Counted from the first letter of the stretch, positions 1 to 9,910 are shown. The stretch is 64,000 bases of DNA from CAYJNO01 sp964371715 (GCA_964371715.1 CAYJNO010000003.1:29529-93528), one strand, 5' to 3'. Made by a program: numbers and translations. Notes: generated by a model from the sequence alone, not told the origin.

Positions 1-122
1 ATCGAGTTTTTGAAACTACGATCAACTTCAATTAACATAGTTGCCAGTTTTGTTCCTCCGCTTGTTTCTTTGATTACCGGTAATTCTTTTACCTTACCTA
101 CTAATACAATTTGATTTAGCAT
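1..122 (-). CDS. Single-stranded DNA-binding protein-like, N-terminal part (cut by window edge)
   Basis: Forty codons are visible, beginning MLNQIVLVGKVKELPVIKE and continuing with a TMLIEVDRSFKN segment. This opening matches the first OB-fold strands of bacterial SSB (typically MLN.V.LVGRL...P). An AAGGAG Shine-Dalgarno sequence lies 6 nt before the ATG. SSB coats single-stranded DNA during replication and repair. The gene stands alone here, without rpsF or rpsR visible, so it may be an accessory SSB paralogue. The C-terminal tail is outside the window, so family membership rests on the N-terminus only. Confidence 0.6.
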   Translation of the reverse strand, partial: MLNQIVLVGKVKELPVIKETSGGTKLATMLIEVDRSFKNS

Positions 123-204
123 ATATTTCTCCTTTTGTTATTTAATAAATTAATTATGTCAAAAAACATACACAGTTACAAAAGTGCATATTTGCATATA
201 ATAT

Positions 205-241
205 ATAAAAAAAGCAAATATCTTATGAGGATATTTGCTTA
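205..241 (-). terminator. Rho-independent terminator of the LytTR/GHKL operon
   Basis: An 11-bp perfect stem (212-222 with 230-240) has a 7-nt loop and is followed on the minus strand by a run of seven T. It lies 18 nt past the histidine kinase stop. Confidence 0.85.
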
Positions 242-258
242 AAATACTAATTTAATAG

Positions 259-1593
259 TTATTTGTCAATTGGAATATGTAGATTAATTTGAAATTCATT
301 ATTTTCTTTATCTACGTTGATTTTTACAAATCCACCTTTTGATTCAATAATTTCATGTATATTTTTTAATCCAAAACCATGCGAATTCTTTTCAATTTTT
401 CTAGTTACAATTTCATCATTTTGATACATAATAAAACCATCGAAATTATTTACACAAGAAATTGTATACCAGTTTGGTAAAATTGCTGAATTAATTTTAA
501 TATATGAAGATATTTTTGTTATTGCAGTTGCTTCTAAAGCATTATCTACAACATTTGACATAACCCTTGTTAATTCTAACTCTGTAAAATTTAAGTTGTC
601 TGGAACAATAACTGTTGCTTCAAATATAACCCCTCTAGATTGACAAACATTTGCTGCATGTGTAAGGATTGATTGTAAGAAAGTATCATTAGAATATTCA
701 ACAAATGTTGATGTAACATTTTCTAATGTTACATTTAATTCATCTAAAATCTTGTCAATTTTTTTAGGATCATCACTATGAGCTATAGTATGTACTAGTC
801 GTTGAAAGTGTTTAAAGTCATGTTTAAATTTTCTTAAGTTTTTTACATATTGCATTTGCGTATTATATGATTCAACCTGTTTTATTAATTGCTTTTCATA
901 AACACGATATCCAATTTCATATTCTTCTAAAACGCAGTATCTAATTACATAAGAAAATAAAGTTAAGAAAGCTAACATAATTAAAATACATTGTATAAAA
1001 AAGTAAATTGTATACCCAACAAAATCAACATATAGGAAAAAAATTTCATAACTTATAATCATAATCACAATTAAAAGTAATTGAACAATGTTTAATAGAT
1101 ATAATTGTTTTTTATTTTTTAATACAAGTTTCATTTTTGATAAATTCATAAAATATGAAAAATATATTACAAAAAAGATTGCGACAATAAAGGTAATTAC
1201 AAAGGCTTGATAATTATAAACGTATATTATAACTACATCTAATAACTCCACACCATAAATCCACGAAATAATCGTTGATGAAGTTCCAAACAAAGCACTA
1301 ACAAACAAAATAACTGTGCCAGATAAAAATAAATGTGCTAATAAATCACCTTTACAGGATATTCTTAGCATAAAGAATATCATTATATAAACCATAAAGA
1401 CAGCAAAGGTTAATTGGATATTATATTCTAAGGCTACAGCAAATAATAATACTCCTATCATTCCATAAGAGAATACCGCAAATCTCTTGCTTATATATTC
1501 TTTAAATCCCAAAATTAAATCTGCATATATTACCAAAAAGAAAATATAGAAATAAATTAAACCGTATGTTACAAAAGTAAAATACCAATTCAT
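259..1593 (-). CDS. GHKL-family sensor histidine kinase (AgrC/NatK type)
   Basis: 444 aa. The first ~215 residues hold about six hydrophobic membrane segments. A short linker follows, then a phospho-acceptor region with KHDFKHFQRLVH (about residue 255). The GHKL ATPase domain has an N-box (NVVDNALEA) and a G-box (HGFGLKNI). This architecture is typical of kinases paired with LytTR regulators, which often sense peptides. The gene follows the regulator at 1595-2326 with a 1-nt gap, so the two are co-transcribed. No signal-peptide precursor or AgrB-like processing protease is visible nearby, so the ligand is unknown. Confidence 0.85.
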   Translation of the reverse strand: MNWYFTFVTYGLIYFYIFFLVIYADLILGFKEYISKRFAVFSYGMIGVLLFAVALEYNIQLTFAVFMVYIMIFFMLRISCKGDLLAHLFLSGTVILFVSALFGTSSTIISWIYGVELLDVVIIYVYNYQAFVITFIVAIFFVIYFSYFMNLSKMKLVLKNKKQLYLLNIVQLLLIVIMIISYEIFFLYVDFVGYTIYFFIQCILIMLAFLTLFSYVIRYCVLEEYEIGYRVYEKQLIKQVESYNTQMQYVKNLRKFKHDFKHFQRLVHTIAHSDDPKKIDKILDELNVTLENVTSTFVEYSNDTFLQSILTHAANVCQSRGVIFEATVIVPDNLNFTELELTRVMSNVVDNALEATAITKISSYIKINSAILPNWYTISCVNNFDGFIMYQNDEIVTRKIEKNSHGFGLKNIHEIIESKGGFVKINVDKENNEFQINLHIPIDK

Positions 1594-1594
1594 C

Positions 1595-2326
1595 CTAATT
1601 ACCCATGATAAAGTTATTACTTAAAATTTCAGAAAATTTATCTTTAACATCATTCAAATATGTTCGTCCAATTATTAATACTTGACCATTTGTCAGTGTT
1701 AGTTCATTTCTTTTTATACTTTTAACATATTCAAAATTAACAACATATGATTTATGTATTCTGATAAACATTTCATTTGTAATCATACTAATGATATCTT
1801 CTAAACGCATATAAACTTCAATAAAATCGTCTTCAATCATATTTAAGATGATTTTTCTATTGCTTGATTCAATAAAAACAATATGATTTAAGTTTACTTT
1901 AATTTGATTAGAAATCGGACCTAAAACTATCATTTCTTTTTTATTATTACTAATAAGTTTTATTGCTTTATCTAAATTATCATTAATTTCATTTTGTGTT
2001 AGATTATCTTTAAGCATATAGTTTAAAGGTCTTGTATCAAATGATTCGAATACATAATCCTTAATGCTAGATAAATAAAGAAGTTCCCCTTTATATCCAT
2101 ATTCACGCATTTTGATCATTGTCTCTATTCCATTTCTGCCTGGCATTTCTATATCCATGATAATTAAGTCAATCTCATCGATTTTATCTTCATATTCAAA
2201 AATAACGTTATCACCAGATGAAAATTCAACTATTTTAAATTCATGTTTTTTATCATATTCCTTTATAAAATTTCTCACAGTTTTGATAATATCGATATTA
2301 TCATCGCACAATAATATTTTTATCAT
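1595..2326 (-). CDS. LytTR-family response regulator
   Basis: About 243 aa. The N-terminal receiver domain starts IKILLCDDN, with the acidic pocket DD and a phospho-acceptor Asp in LIIMDIEMPGRNG. The C-terminal LytTR DNA-binding domain (about residues 135-240) includes FIRIHKSYVVNFEYVKSI. The ATG at 2326 is preferred over the one 9 nt upstream because GAGGG sits directly against the upstream ATG (spacing 0) but 9 nt from the inner one. It is the first gene of a two-gene operon with the GHKL kinase. Targets are unknown; LytTR proteins usually bind paired direct repeats. Confidence 0.87.
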   Translation of the reverse strand: MIKILLCDDNIDIIKTVRNFIKEYDKKHEFKIVEFSSGDNVIFEYEDKIDEIDLIIMDIEMPGRNGIETMIKMREYGYKGELLYLSSIKDYVFESFDTRPLNYMLKDNLTQNEINDNLDKAIKLISNNKKEMIVLGPISNQIKVNLNHIVFIESSNRKIILNMIEDDFIEVYMRLEDIISMITNEMFIRIHKSYVVNFEYVKSIKRNELTLTNGQVLIIGRTYLNDVKDKFSEILSNNFIMGN

Positions 2327-2438
2327 ATTTTTCATCCCTCAAATTATTAATTTTTCTACTATATTAATTTTAATAAAATTCCAAAAAAAAATCAATCAAA
2401 CTAAAGAAATGTGAATATTATTTTTACTCAAAAATTTA

Positions 2439-2475
2439 CTAAAAAAGTGACTATTATTTATGATAATAGTCACTA
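2439..2475 (-). terminator. Terminator of the ymfF-ymfH operon
   Basis: An 11-bp perfect stem (2447-2457 with 2463-2473) has a 5-nt loop and is followed on the minus strand by six T. It lies just past the YmfH stop. Confidence 0.85.
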
Positions 2476-2479
2476 ATAC

Positions 2480-3760
2480 CTAATTATTACATATTTTTAC
2501 AATTGTATTATTTGAAATATCTAAGTTTTTATATAATTCAACGATATAATCTTTATCAATTTCCATTATGATATCTACGACATCAAAGTATTCTAAACCA
2601 TTTAATAAATGTTTTAAATGATTAGATACAATATTTTCAGTTTCATTAAATGCACCAAATGCAAGCCCATAAAATCTTTTTTGTATTTGCTCAATTAAAG
2701 ATGCATCAATATCATTAGTTTTTAGTTTTAGTAATTCATTTTCAATGAACTTTTTAAACTCATTCATATCTTCATGTTCATTATAGAATATTGCATGCAT
2801 ATAGTTAATTCCACTATCTACTTCAAATCCAAAAAAATCTGATATTTTATTTTCATCAATCCAATTTTGATATTCAGGATTAATACTTGAAAAATGAGTT
2901 TCAAATAAAATTTGTAGTGCCCATTCTTGCTTAACACAACTTTTTAGATCTGTACAATTGCTTTCTAATTTAATACCATAGGCAAGTTTATTTTGTAAAA
3001 CATCTAAATGCTCAATTACTTCTTTTTTTACAACATTCTTTTGAGATTCTTCTATAATATTAACTGGATTGAATGGTGGATCAAAAGTCTTTCTACTTTG
3101 ATTTTTCTCAACAATTTCTACTAATTTTTCAGGATCATATCCTGTAGCCATCACAAGTTTCATGTTTGTTGGATGATAGTTATAACGATAACACTCTTCC
3201 AATTCTTGTTTAGTAATTTTCATTACATCATCAATACTGCCACCAATGTCATGTTTTAATGGATGAGTTTTATACATTGCTTTATATGTTTCAAACAATA
3301 ATCTTACATTGCTCATTTCCATATACATTTTCAATTCCTGAACAATTATACCTTTTTCTTTCTCAACTGATTCTTCACTAATATTTAAGTCTTGCACAAA
3401 ATCTAATAATAGATTTAATGGAGCCTCAATATTTTTATCAGTGATAGTGAAGTAATAAACAGTCGAGTCATAGCTTGTATATGCATTTACATTAGCACCT
3501 AAAGCATTAAACTCTAACATGATATCATGAGTATCACCTTCAAATAATTTATGTTCAAGAAAATGTGCAGCACCTGCATGGTAGTTAATTTCTTTACCGT
3601 TAATAATTTGCTTTAATTTTAATGCTCCAAAATTAGTTCCAAAAGCAAAGGCACTTGTAGTAAATTCTGGTTTATAAAATATAACAAGCTCTAAACCATT
3701 ATCTAATGTATGTGTAAAGTATGTTTCATCAAAATGTTCATTATAAATTTTCTTCATCAT
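2480..3760 (-). CDS. ymfH: M16-family zinc metallopeptidase, YmfH-like
   Basis: 426 aa. It carries the inverted zinc motif HFLEH (HxxEH, H66-H70), with a downstream candidate third ligand in the EKGIIVQELKMYME segment (around residue 143), as in processing-peptidase/insulinase-type enzymes. This is the catalytically equipped half of the pair. It overlaps the upstream YmfF-like gene by 20 nt, and its Shine-Dalgarno GGAGG lies inside that gene. Two adjacent ATGs (3760 and 3757) are both possible starts. In B. subtilis the same pair lies near pgsA and recA. The substrate is unknown. Confidence 0.85.
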   Translation of the reverse strand: MMKKIYNEHFDETYFTHTLDNGLELVIFYKPEFTTSAFAFGTNFGALKLKQIINGKEINYHAGAAHFLEHKLFEGDTHDIMLEFNALGANVNAYTSYDSTVYYFTITDKNIEAPLNLLLDFVQDLNISEESVEKEKGIIVQELKMYMEMSNVRLLFETYKAMYKTHPLKHDIGGSIDDVMKITKQELEECYRYNYHPTNMKLVMATGYDPEKLVEIVEKNQSRKTFDPPFNPVNIIEESQKNVVKKEVIEHLDVLQNKLAYGIKLESNCTDLKSCVKQEWALQILFETHFSSINPEYQNWIDENKISDFFGFEVDSGINYMHAIFYNEHEDMNEFKKFIENELLKLKTNDIDASLIEQIQKRFYGLAFGAFNETENIVSNHLKHLLNGLEYFDVVDIIMEIDKDYIVELYKNLDISNNTIVKICNN

Positions 3761-5003
3761 TTACACCTCCTTCGTTTTTTAAGAGGTATGTTAATTGTAG
3801 TTCAATTTGATTAAAAGCAGCTATTACTTCATCTTTGCTAACATCTAATAAATCGATAATATCACTCTCTATATTGCCAGTTCTTTTATCTAAGTATTTT
3901 GTATATTCATAATTCATTGTATGTAAGATATCATCATTAATACCTTTAATCATATTTGTATACAATTTTGTACTTTCTTTTAATCTAGATTCATCAAAGT
4001 TACCATTTTTTATATTCTCAAATTGTTCTTTAATCAGCTTAATTACTAAATCACTATTTTTTTGATCAATCGATGTTCTAACTAACATTATTCCTTCTTC
4101 TCCAAGTATTGAAGAATTAATTGAATAACATAAACTATTTTTTTCTCTAACTTCTTGGAATAATAAACTTGAAGGTACCATCCCAAATAATGCATTAGCA
4201 ACTTTTAAAGCTAAAAACATCTTCGTATTCTTTTTAATATTTGTTTTAAATAACATTACAAGCGTTGCTTGTTTAATTCTTTTAGTTTCAACAACCTCAT
4301 GTTCTTTTAAATTAATATTTAAAGTGTTAAAACTATGGGTAATAAACTTTCTTTCTTTAAATCTAAATACATCTTTAATTAAATCTACTATTTTGTCTTC
4401 TTCAAAATCTCCAAAAACAAAAATATCTAAATTATCTTCGTTTAATAAATCATCATATGCTTTTTCTACATCTTTTAAAGTTTGATTTTCTATATTCTCA
4501 GCTTCCATTATTGCTAATTCTTTTAAATATGAATTAGCACCATAAATCTCATATACTCTTGATGTTGCACTTATCATTTGATTGTCTTTTTTTCTTTTTG
4601 AACTGTCAACCAAATTTTTCTTTGCTTCTTTTAAACTCTCATCATCTAATATGGCATTTTTTAATATTTCATTTAAGAACTCTAAAAACTCTTTTAAGTA
4701 CGTCTCTTTTGTAAATCTTTCATTCAATATTTTTCCATTTAATTGAAAAATATGACCGTTGCTTATAGTCATATTCCCAAGTCCAATAACTGCACCATAA
4801 AATAAATCTTTTTCTCTAGTCATTTTTACTTTATCATCGTACAGCTTTGAACGATTACCAATAATATGTGTCAACAATGCTCTTTGTACACGACTTTTAG
4901 CATTTATATAGTTATAAAAATTAAAATAAATGGAAAAATCCTTATATTTATTAGATCGAATAAGATGTAGATTGATTCCTTCGCATAATGCATAAGTCTT
5001 CAT
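3741..5003 (-). CDS. ymfF: M16-family peptidase-like protein, YmfF-like, without zinc motif
   Basis: 420 aa. It has the M16 fold signature (an R..REKNSLCYSINSS segment near residue 290, and tandem half-domains), but the site expected to carry HxxEH reads THIIGNRSKLYDD, so the zinc ligands are missing. This is the usual arrangement in two-subunit M16 enzymes: an inactive partner (here) plus an active one (YmfH). It is the first gene of the operon, and its 3' end contains the YmfH ribosome binding site. Confidence 0.82.
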   Translation of the reverse strand: MKTYALCEGINLHLIRSNKYKDFSIYFNFYNYINAKSRVQRALLTHIIGNRSKLYDDKVKMTREKDLFYGAVIGLGNMTISNGHIFQLNGKILNERFTKETYLKEFLEFLNEILKNAILDDESLKEAKKNLVDSSKRKKDNQMISATSRVYEIYGANSYLKELAIMEAENIENQTLKDVEKAYDDLLNEDNLDIFVFGDFEEDKIVDLIKDVFRFKERKFITHSFNTLNINLKEHEVVETKRIKQATLVMLFKTNIKKNTKMFLALKVANALFGMVPSSLLFQEVREKNSLCYSINSSILGEEGIMLVRTSIDQKNSDLVIKLIKEQFENIKNGNFDESRLKESTKLYTNMIKGINDDILHTMNYEYTKYLDKRTGNIESDIIDLLDVSKDEVIAAFNQIELQLTYLLKNEGGVNDEENL

Positions 5004-5049
5004 ATAACCTACCTCATTTCTATTTTTAATATTCTATGTTCATTATAAT

Positions 5050-5082
5050 ATAAAAGCTTCAAAATTACTTATTTGAAGCCTT
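5050..5082 (-). terminator. Terminator of the nucleoside ABC transporter operon
   Basis: An 8-bp stem (5056-5063 with 5072-5079) is followed on the minus strand by TTTTATATT. It lies 13 nt past the NupQ-like stop. Confidence 0.7.
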
Positions 5083-5092
5083 TATTATAAAT

Positions 5093-6052
5093 TTATCTTT
5101 TTCCTGAATCGTAAACTTCTCCTGCTGCCTTTGGTCCAACAGCTTTACCACTAAATATTATTAGCGCAACTATTGTTAAGACATATGGAATAGTTGAATA
5201 GAATTCTGATGGAATTAAGTTTAATACTGGAATTCCACTTGCATAGATTCCAATTGTTGAAGAGAACCCAAAGAATAGTCCTGCTCCTAAAACTCCATAA
5301 GGATTCCATTTACCAAAAATTACAGCAGCAATAGATATAAATCCAACACCGTGTATTGAAGCAATTGTAAATTGTACACCAGATGTAAGAACCATGATTG
5401 CACCTGCAAGTCCTGCAAAGCATCCTGATAAAATTACTCCAATATATCGCATTTTATATACATCAATTCCCATCGAAGCACTTGCTTGTGGATTTTCTCC
5501 ACAAGATCTAAGTCTTAAACCAAATGGTGTTTTAAAAATTACAAAATGTGCTACAAATACAAGAATAATTGCGATATAAATTGTTGGATATACATTAGTG
5601 AAGAACATATCACCAATTATTGGTATTTCTGATAAAATTGGTACTTCTTTAACTCTTGAGATTCCTGTTGTAAAAGATTCTGTTCTTTGTTGTCCAAAAA
5701 TAATTTGTGCTAGATAAATTGTAATACCACCTGCCAATAAATTGATAGCAGTACCTGCTATTGTACCATCAGCTTTAAAATTAATTGTAGCTACAGCTAA
5801 TAAAAGTGCATAAACACCACCTGCTATTACTGCAAATATTAATGATATCCAGCCAGAATATGCGCCAAATACTTCATTAGTTTCTAATAGTACCGTAATA
5901 GTTGCTCCTGTAAAACCACCTATCATCATCATACCTTCTAAGGCAATATTTACAACACCTGAACGTTCAGAGAAAATACCTCCTAGCGCACAGATAATAA
6001 TCGGTGCTGCAACTAATAATATAGAAGGAGTCATTGAAATTAATAATTCCAT
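5093..6052 (-). CDS. nupQ: Nucleoside ABC transporter permease, NupQ-like
   Basis: 319 aa, hydrophobic, about 8-9 membrane segments, BPD_transp_2 type. The N-terminal RSGVVNIALEGMMMIGGF and the internal GLRLRSCGENPQASASMGI segments are typical of BmpA-linked nucleoside permeases (B. subtilis NupQ/YufQ). It forms a heterodimeric membrane channel with the upstream NupP-like protein. Its ATG overlaps the NupP stop (TAATG), indicating translational coupling. It is the last gene of the operon and is followed by a terminator. Confidence 0.88.
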   Translation of the reverse strand: MELLISMTPSILLVAAPIIICALGGIFSERSGVVNIALEGMMMIGGFTGATITVLLETNEVFGAYSGWISLIFAVIAGGVYALLLAVATINFKADGTIAGTAINLLAGGITIYLAQIIFGQQRTESFTTGISRVKEVPILSEIPIIGDMFFTNVYPTIYIAIILVFVAHFVIFKTPFGLRLRSCGENPQASASMGIDVYKMRYIGVILSGCFAGLAGAIMVLTSGVQFTIASIHGVGFISIAAVIFGKWNPYGVLGAGLFFGFSSTIGIYASGIPVLNLIPSEFYSTIPYVLTIVALIIFSGKAVGPKAAGEVYDSGKR

Positions 6053-7137
6053 TATGCTGTACCTCCTTTAGTTTTTCGATCTTTAAATTTATCAAGCATT
6101 ACTTTAATAATATATTGTATTGCTACAAGATAAATAATTGAACTTGAAATGATATCACCGATTTCTTTTGGTATACCATAAATTTGCAATAATGGTTGAG
6201 TAACTTCTAATAAGGCAAATAATAAACCTGATAATAGAATACCTATAGCATTTGCTCCACCAACAAGTGCAACTGCTATTCCATCAAAACCATAGTTGTC
6301 CATATGTACCATAACTCTTCCATAACCAAATGTTCCCTGAACTACTATTGCTCCTGCAATACCTGCTAATAAACCTGAAATCATAATTGATAAGATAATG
6401 CTTTTATTAACTTTAATACCTGCATATTTAGCTCCATCTTTATTAAGTCCTGTAGCTCTTAAAGAATAACCAAAACTTGTTTTTTCAATTATAAACCAAT
6501 AAGCGATAACACAGATAATTACAACGATAAAGCCCCAGTGTAATCTACTATTATTAGTTAATGATTTTAAAACTTCATGTCCTAAATCAGTATTTAATGG
6601 GATATCTACTGTTCTTGTTGCTGTTGACTCTGGTAATGCTTTTAAGAAGTAATTCGCACTATATAATGCTGTGTAGTTTAACATAATACCAGTTACAACT
6701 TCAGAAATATTAAACTTAACCTTTAATATACCTGGTATAAATGCCCATAATGCTCCAGCAATTCCACCAGCAATAATACAGACAACAGCCGCAACAAAGT
6801 TTGGCATAGGAACTAAAATAGCTACACTACATGATACTAAAGCACCCATAATAACTTGGCCTTCTGCTCCAATATTAAACATACCTGTACGATATGCAAA
6901 ACCAATTGATAAACCAGTTAAGATAATCGGCATTGCTGATACTAATAATTCACCAGGATATCTTAAATTTAATGGAAGTCCATTAACTAAATCAATACCT
7001 GTAATTCCTTTTAATAATCCAGCAAATAATAAACCAATATCTTTGCCACTAAATAATAAAATTGTAACTCCGATTAAAATCCCTAAAAAGACAGCAATTA
7101 AAGGAATGATAATTTTCTCTCTCTTAGTAAAATTCAT
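6052..7137 (-). CDS. nupP: Nucleoside ABC transporter permease, NupP-like
   Basis: 361 aa integral membrane protein. The permease signature RTGMFNIGAEGQVIMGAL lies near residue 85, and a cytoplasmic coupling segment FGYSLRATGLNKDGAKYAGI follows later. The family is the B. subtilis NupP/YufP branch of BPD_transp_2 permeases, which import purine nucleosides. The gene lies 2 nt after the ATPase gene and overlaps nupQ by one base, so all three are one transcript. Confidence 0.88.
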   Translation of the reverse strand: MNFTKREKIIIPLIAVFLGILIGVTILLFSGKDIGLLFAGLLKGITGIDLVNGLPLNLRYPGELLVSAMPIILTGLSIGFAYRTGMFNIGAEGQVIMGALVSCSVAILVPMPNFVAAVVCIIAGGIAGALWAFIPGILKVKFNISEVVTGIMLNYTALYSANYFLKALPESTATRTVDIPLNTDLGHEVLKSLTNNSRLHWGFIVVIICVIAYWFIIEKTSFGYSLRATGLNKDGAKYAGIKVNKSIILSIMISGLLAGIAGAIVVQGTFGYGRVMVHMDNYGFDGIAVALVGGANAIGILLSGLLFALLEVTQPLLQIYGIPKEIGDIISSSIIYLVAIQYIIKVMLDKFKDRKTKGGTA

Positions 7138-7139
7138 TT

Positions 7140-8666
7140 TTAATTACCCTCCTTAGCTAATGATCCAGCCATCATTAAACCTAGTTCTTTTTCATTGGTT
7201 TCACTAGCTTTAACAGTTCCGATAATACCACCACTATACATAACAGCAATACGATCACTTAAAGATATAACTTCATCTAATTCATAAGAAACTAATAATA
7301 CTGCTTTACCATTATTTCTTTCTTCAACTATACGACTATGAATATATTCAATTGCACCAACATCAAGACCTCTTGTTGGTTGAACTACAATTAAAAGTTC
7401 AGGACTACGATCAATTTCTCTTGCGATAATAGCTTTTTGTTGATTACCACCAGACATTGTTCTTGAAATCGTATTTTTACCTTGTGAACTTCTTACATCG
7501 AACTCTTCAATTAATGTATCTGCATATTTTTCAATTTCATTATTTACTAAAACACCATTTTTTGCGAATGGTTTTTCGTTATAAGCATGAATGATAAAAT
7601 TTTCTTCTAATTTAAAATCTAAAATTAAACCATGTTTATGTCTATCTTCTGGAATATGACCCATTCCTGCTTGATAACGTTTTTTTATTGGATATTTTGT
7701 GATATCTTTTTCATTTAATAGAATACTTCCACCTGCAGTAGGAATAAGTCCTGTAAGAGCATAGATTAATTCAGATTGACCATTTCCATCAATACCAGCA
7801 ATACCTAAAATTTCTCCTGCTTTTACTTGTAAACTTAATTTTTTTACTGCATCTGTTTTTCTTGTTGATTTAACAGTTAAATTTTTTACATCTAAAACGA
7901 CTTTTGTTGCTTCTTGCTCTGGTTTATTTACAACAAACTCAACACTTCTACCAACCATTAGTTCTGCCATTTCTTTTTCTGATGTATCTTTAACTAAAAC
8001 ATCTCCAATATATGCACCTTTTCTTAAAACAGTACATGTATCAGCAACTTCTTTAATTTCTTTTAATTTATGCGTAATTAAAATGATTGTTTTCCCTTGT
8101 TGTACAAGTTTTTTCATTATTTGCATTAACTCGGCAATTTCTTGTGGAGTTAATACAGCAGTTGGTTCATCAAATATCATAATTTTCGCATCTTTATAAA
8201 GCATTTTTAAAATTTCAACACGTTGTTGCATCCCAACTGTTATATCTTCAATTTTTGAGTCTGGATCAACTTCTAATCCATACTCTTTACTTAATTCTTT
8301 AATTTTTTTACTAGTTTCTTTTGTATCAAGTCTAAAAAAACCTTTTGTTGGCTCTGATCCTAATATAATATTTTCAGTAACTGTAAAATTATGCACTAAC
8401 TTAAAATGTTGATGCACCATACCAATACCCAATTCATTGGCAATGTTAGGGTTTGTAATCTTTACTTCTTTTCCATCAACTTTTATTATTCCTTTGGTTG
8501 GTTGATACAAACCAAATAAAATAGACATTAATGTTGACTTCCCTGCTCCATTCTCCCCCAACAATGCGTGTATACTACCTTTTTTTACTTGTAGTGTTAC
8601 ATTATCATTAGCTCGAATACCAGGAAAATCTTTAGTGATGTTTAGCATCTCTATAGCGTATTCCAT
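7140..8666 (-). CDS. nupO: Nucleoside ABC transporter ATPase with two nucleotide-binding domains, NupO-like
   Basis: 508 aa, a double ABC protein. Domain 1 has the Walker A GENGAGKST (about residues 38-46), the signature VGMQQRVEILK and Walker B IMIFDEPT. Domain 2 has a degenerate P-loop (GIDGNGQSE) and the signature SGGNQQKAIIARE, as usual for this sugar/nucleoside class, where one site is impaired. It energises uptake through the downstream permeases. An AGGAG sequence lies 5 nt before the ATG. A terminator separates it from the upstream lipoprotein gene, which likely gives more binding protein than ATPase. Confidence 0.9.
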   Translation of the reverse strand: MEYAIEMLNITKDFPGIRANDNVTLQVKKGSIHALLGENGAGKSTLMSILFGLYQPTKGIIKVDGKEVKITNPNIANELGIGMVHQHFKLVHNFTVTENIILGSEPTKGFFRLDTKETSKKIKELSKEYGLEVDPDSKIEDITVGMQQRVEILKMLYKDAKIMIFDEPTAVLTPQEIAELMQIMKKLVQQGKTIILITHKLKEIKEVADTCTVLRKGAYIGDVLVKDTSEKEMAELMVGRSVEFVVNKPEQEATKVVLDVKNLTVKSTRKTDAVKKLSLQVKAGEILGIAGIDGNGQSELIYALTGLIPTAGGSILLNEKDITKYPIKKRYQAGMGHIPEDRHKHGLILDFKLEENFIIHAYNEKPFAKNGVLVNNEIEKYADTLIEEFDVRSSQGKNTISRTMSGGNQQKAIIAREIDRSPELLIVVQPTRGLDVGAIEYIHSRIVEERNNGKAVLLVSYELDEVISLSDRIAVMYSGGIIGTVKASETNEKELGLMMAGSLAKEGN

Positions 8667-8742
8667 ATAAACTCCTTGCTAGTAGTCATTAACTACATAT
8701 AAATTAATTATACATATTTTTTTATAATCTTAAAAGTAAATA

Positions 8743-8780
8743 ACAAAAAAAAGCTATAAACAATAGTGTCTATAGCTTTA
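8743..8780 (-). terminator. Terminator between the binding lipoprotein and the ATPase gene
   Basis: A 13-bp stem with one G-T pair (8750-8762 with 8767-8779) has a 4-nt loop and eight T on the minus strand. It probably attenuates read-through from the lipoprotein gene into nupO. Confidence 0.88.
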
Positions 8781-8791
8781 AAAAGTTTCAA

Positions 8792-9910
8792 TTATTTATT
8801 TGATGAACCTTTTGCAATTGTAGGAGTACTTTCAACTACGATTGTACCATCACCAATTTGAGCTGCATAATCTTGAATTGTAGCAATTGTTTCATCTGAT
8901 AAGTTACGTCCTGCCGTTAATTCAGCACCAACACCTTCATTAGTTAAATCAAATACAACTGTTTCCCCAACAAATGTACCATCTAATACAGCTGTTGCAG
9001 CTGCAAATGAAGATGAGTCAACTCTTTTAATCATTGAAGTTAAAATTACTGATTCTCCACTATCTAATACACCATCTTCGAATTGGTCTTTATCAACACC
9101 AACTACCCAAACATCTCCACGTTCTTTTGCTTCTTTAATAACACCATTTCCAGCACCACCAGCTGCTTGATAGATTACTGTTACACCAGCATCATATAAT
9201 TTAGCTGCTAATTGTTGTCCTTTAGCATCATCAGAGAATGAATCAGCATATTCAACATAGATTGTAGCCTCAGGGTTTGCTGCTAATACACCTTGTTCAA
9301 ATCCTGCTTGGAATGAACCGATTAATGGTCCTTCCATACCACCAACAAATCCAACTGCATTTGATCCATTAGCTTTAGCTTCAAGTCCTGCTGCAACACC
9401 AACTAAGAAAGAACCTTGTTCAGCTGCATAAACAGCACTCATAACGTTTGAATGATCAGAAACTGAGTCAATAAATAAGAAGTTAGTATCAGGATATAAA
9501 GGAGCAACTTCATTAATTGCATCTTCGAATAAATATCCAACTGCGATTACTAAATCATAACCTTGATCAGCAAAATTTGATAAGTTAGGAATATAATCTG
9601 CATCACTTGTTGATTGTAAGTAGTTAATGCATTCTCCAGCTTCAGTAGAGAATCCATTTTCTTCAGCATATCTTACTAAACCTTCCCAAGCAGATTGATT
9701 AAATGATTTGTCATCAACTCCACCTGTATCAGTTACTAACCCAACTTTAACCGTGCAACCATCATCACCAGTTGTAGGTTCTTCAGTAGTTGTTGACTCT
9801 GTAGTTGTTGGTTCTTTAGTTGGTTCTGTAGTTGAACTTTCGTTTGAACTACAAGCAACTAGAGAAAGTGTTAATAATGACATTAACAATACTTTGAATA
9901 ATTTGTTCAT
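8792..9910 (-). CDS. nupN: BMP-family nucleoside-binding lipoprotein
   Basis: 372 aa. A type II signal peptide ends in the lipobox LSLVAC (Cys20), followed by a Ser/Thr/Glu/Pro-rich linker (about residues 22-48) and a Bmp/PnrA periplasmic-binding fold. Family signatures include DTGGVDDKSFNQSAWEG and AAGGAGNGVIKEA. It captures nucleosides at the cell surface for NupO/P/Q. It is transcribed from a strong promoter at 9950-9978 and is divergent from the YjjI-like glycyl-radical gene. The nucleoside class is inferred from the BMP/NupN family; a sugar or other ligand cannot be excluded. Confidence 0.88.
   Translation of the reverse strand: MNKLFKVLLMSLLTLSLVACSSNESSTTEPTKEPTTTESTTTEEPTTGDDGCTVKVGLVTDTGGVDDKSFNQSAWEGLVRYAEENGFSTEAGECINYLQSTSDADYIPNLSNFADQGYDLVIAVGYLFEDAINEVAPLYPDTNFLFIDSVSDHSNVMSAVYAAEQGSFLVGVAAGLEAKANGSNAVGFVGGMEGPLIGSFQAGFEQGVLAANPEATIYVEYADSFSDDAKGQQLAAKLYDAGVTVIYQAAGGAGNGVIKEAKERGDVWVVGVDKDQFEDGVLDSGESVILTSMIKRVDSSSFAAATAVLDGTFVGETVVFDLTNEGVGAELTAGRNLSDETIATIQDYAAQIGDGTIVVESTPTIAKGSSNK

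Noticed and set aside
2112..2414. Plus-strand frame opposite the LytTR regulator
   Set aside because: Antisense of a clear receiver domain; composition and lack of a ribosome binding site argue against it.
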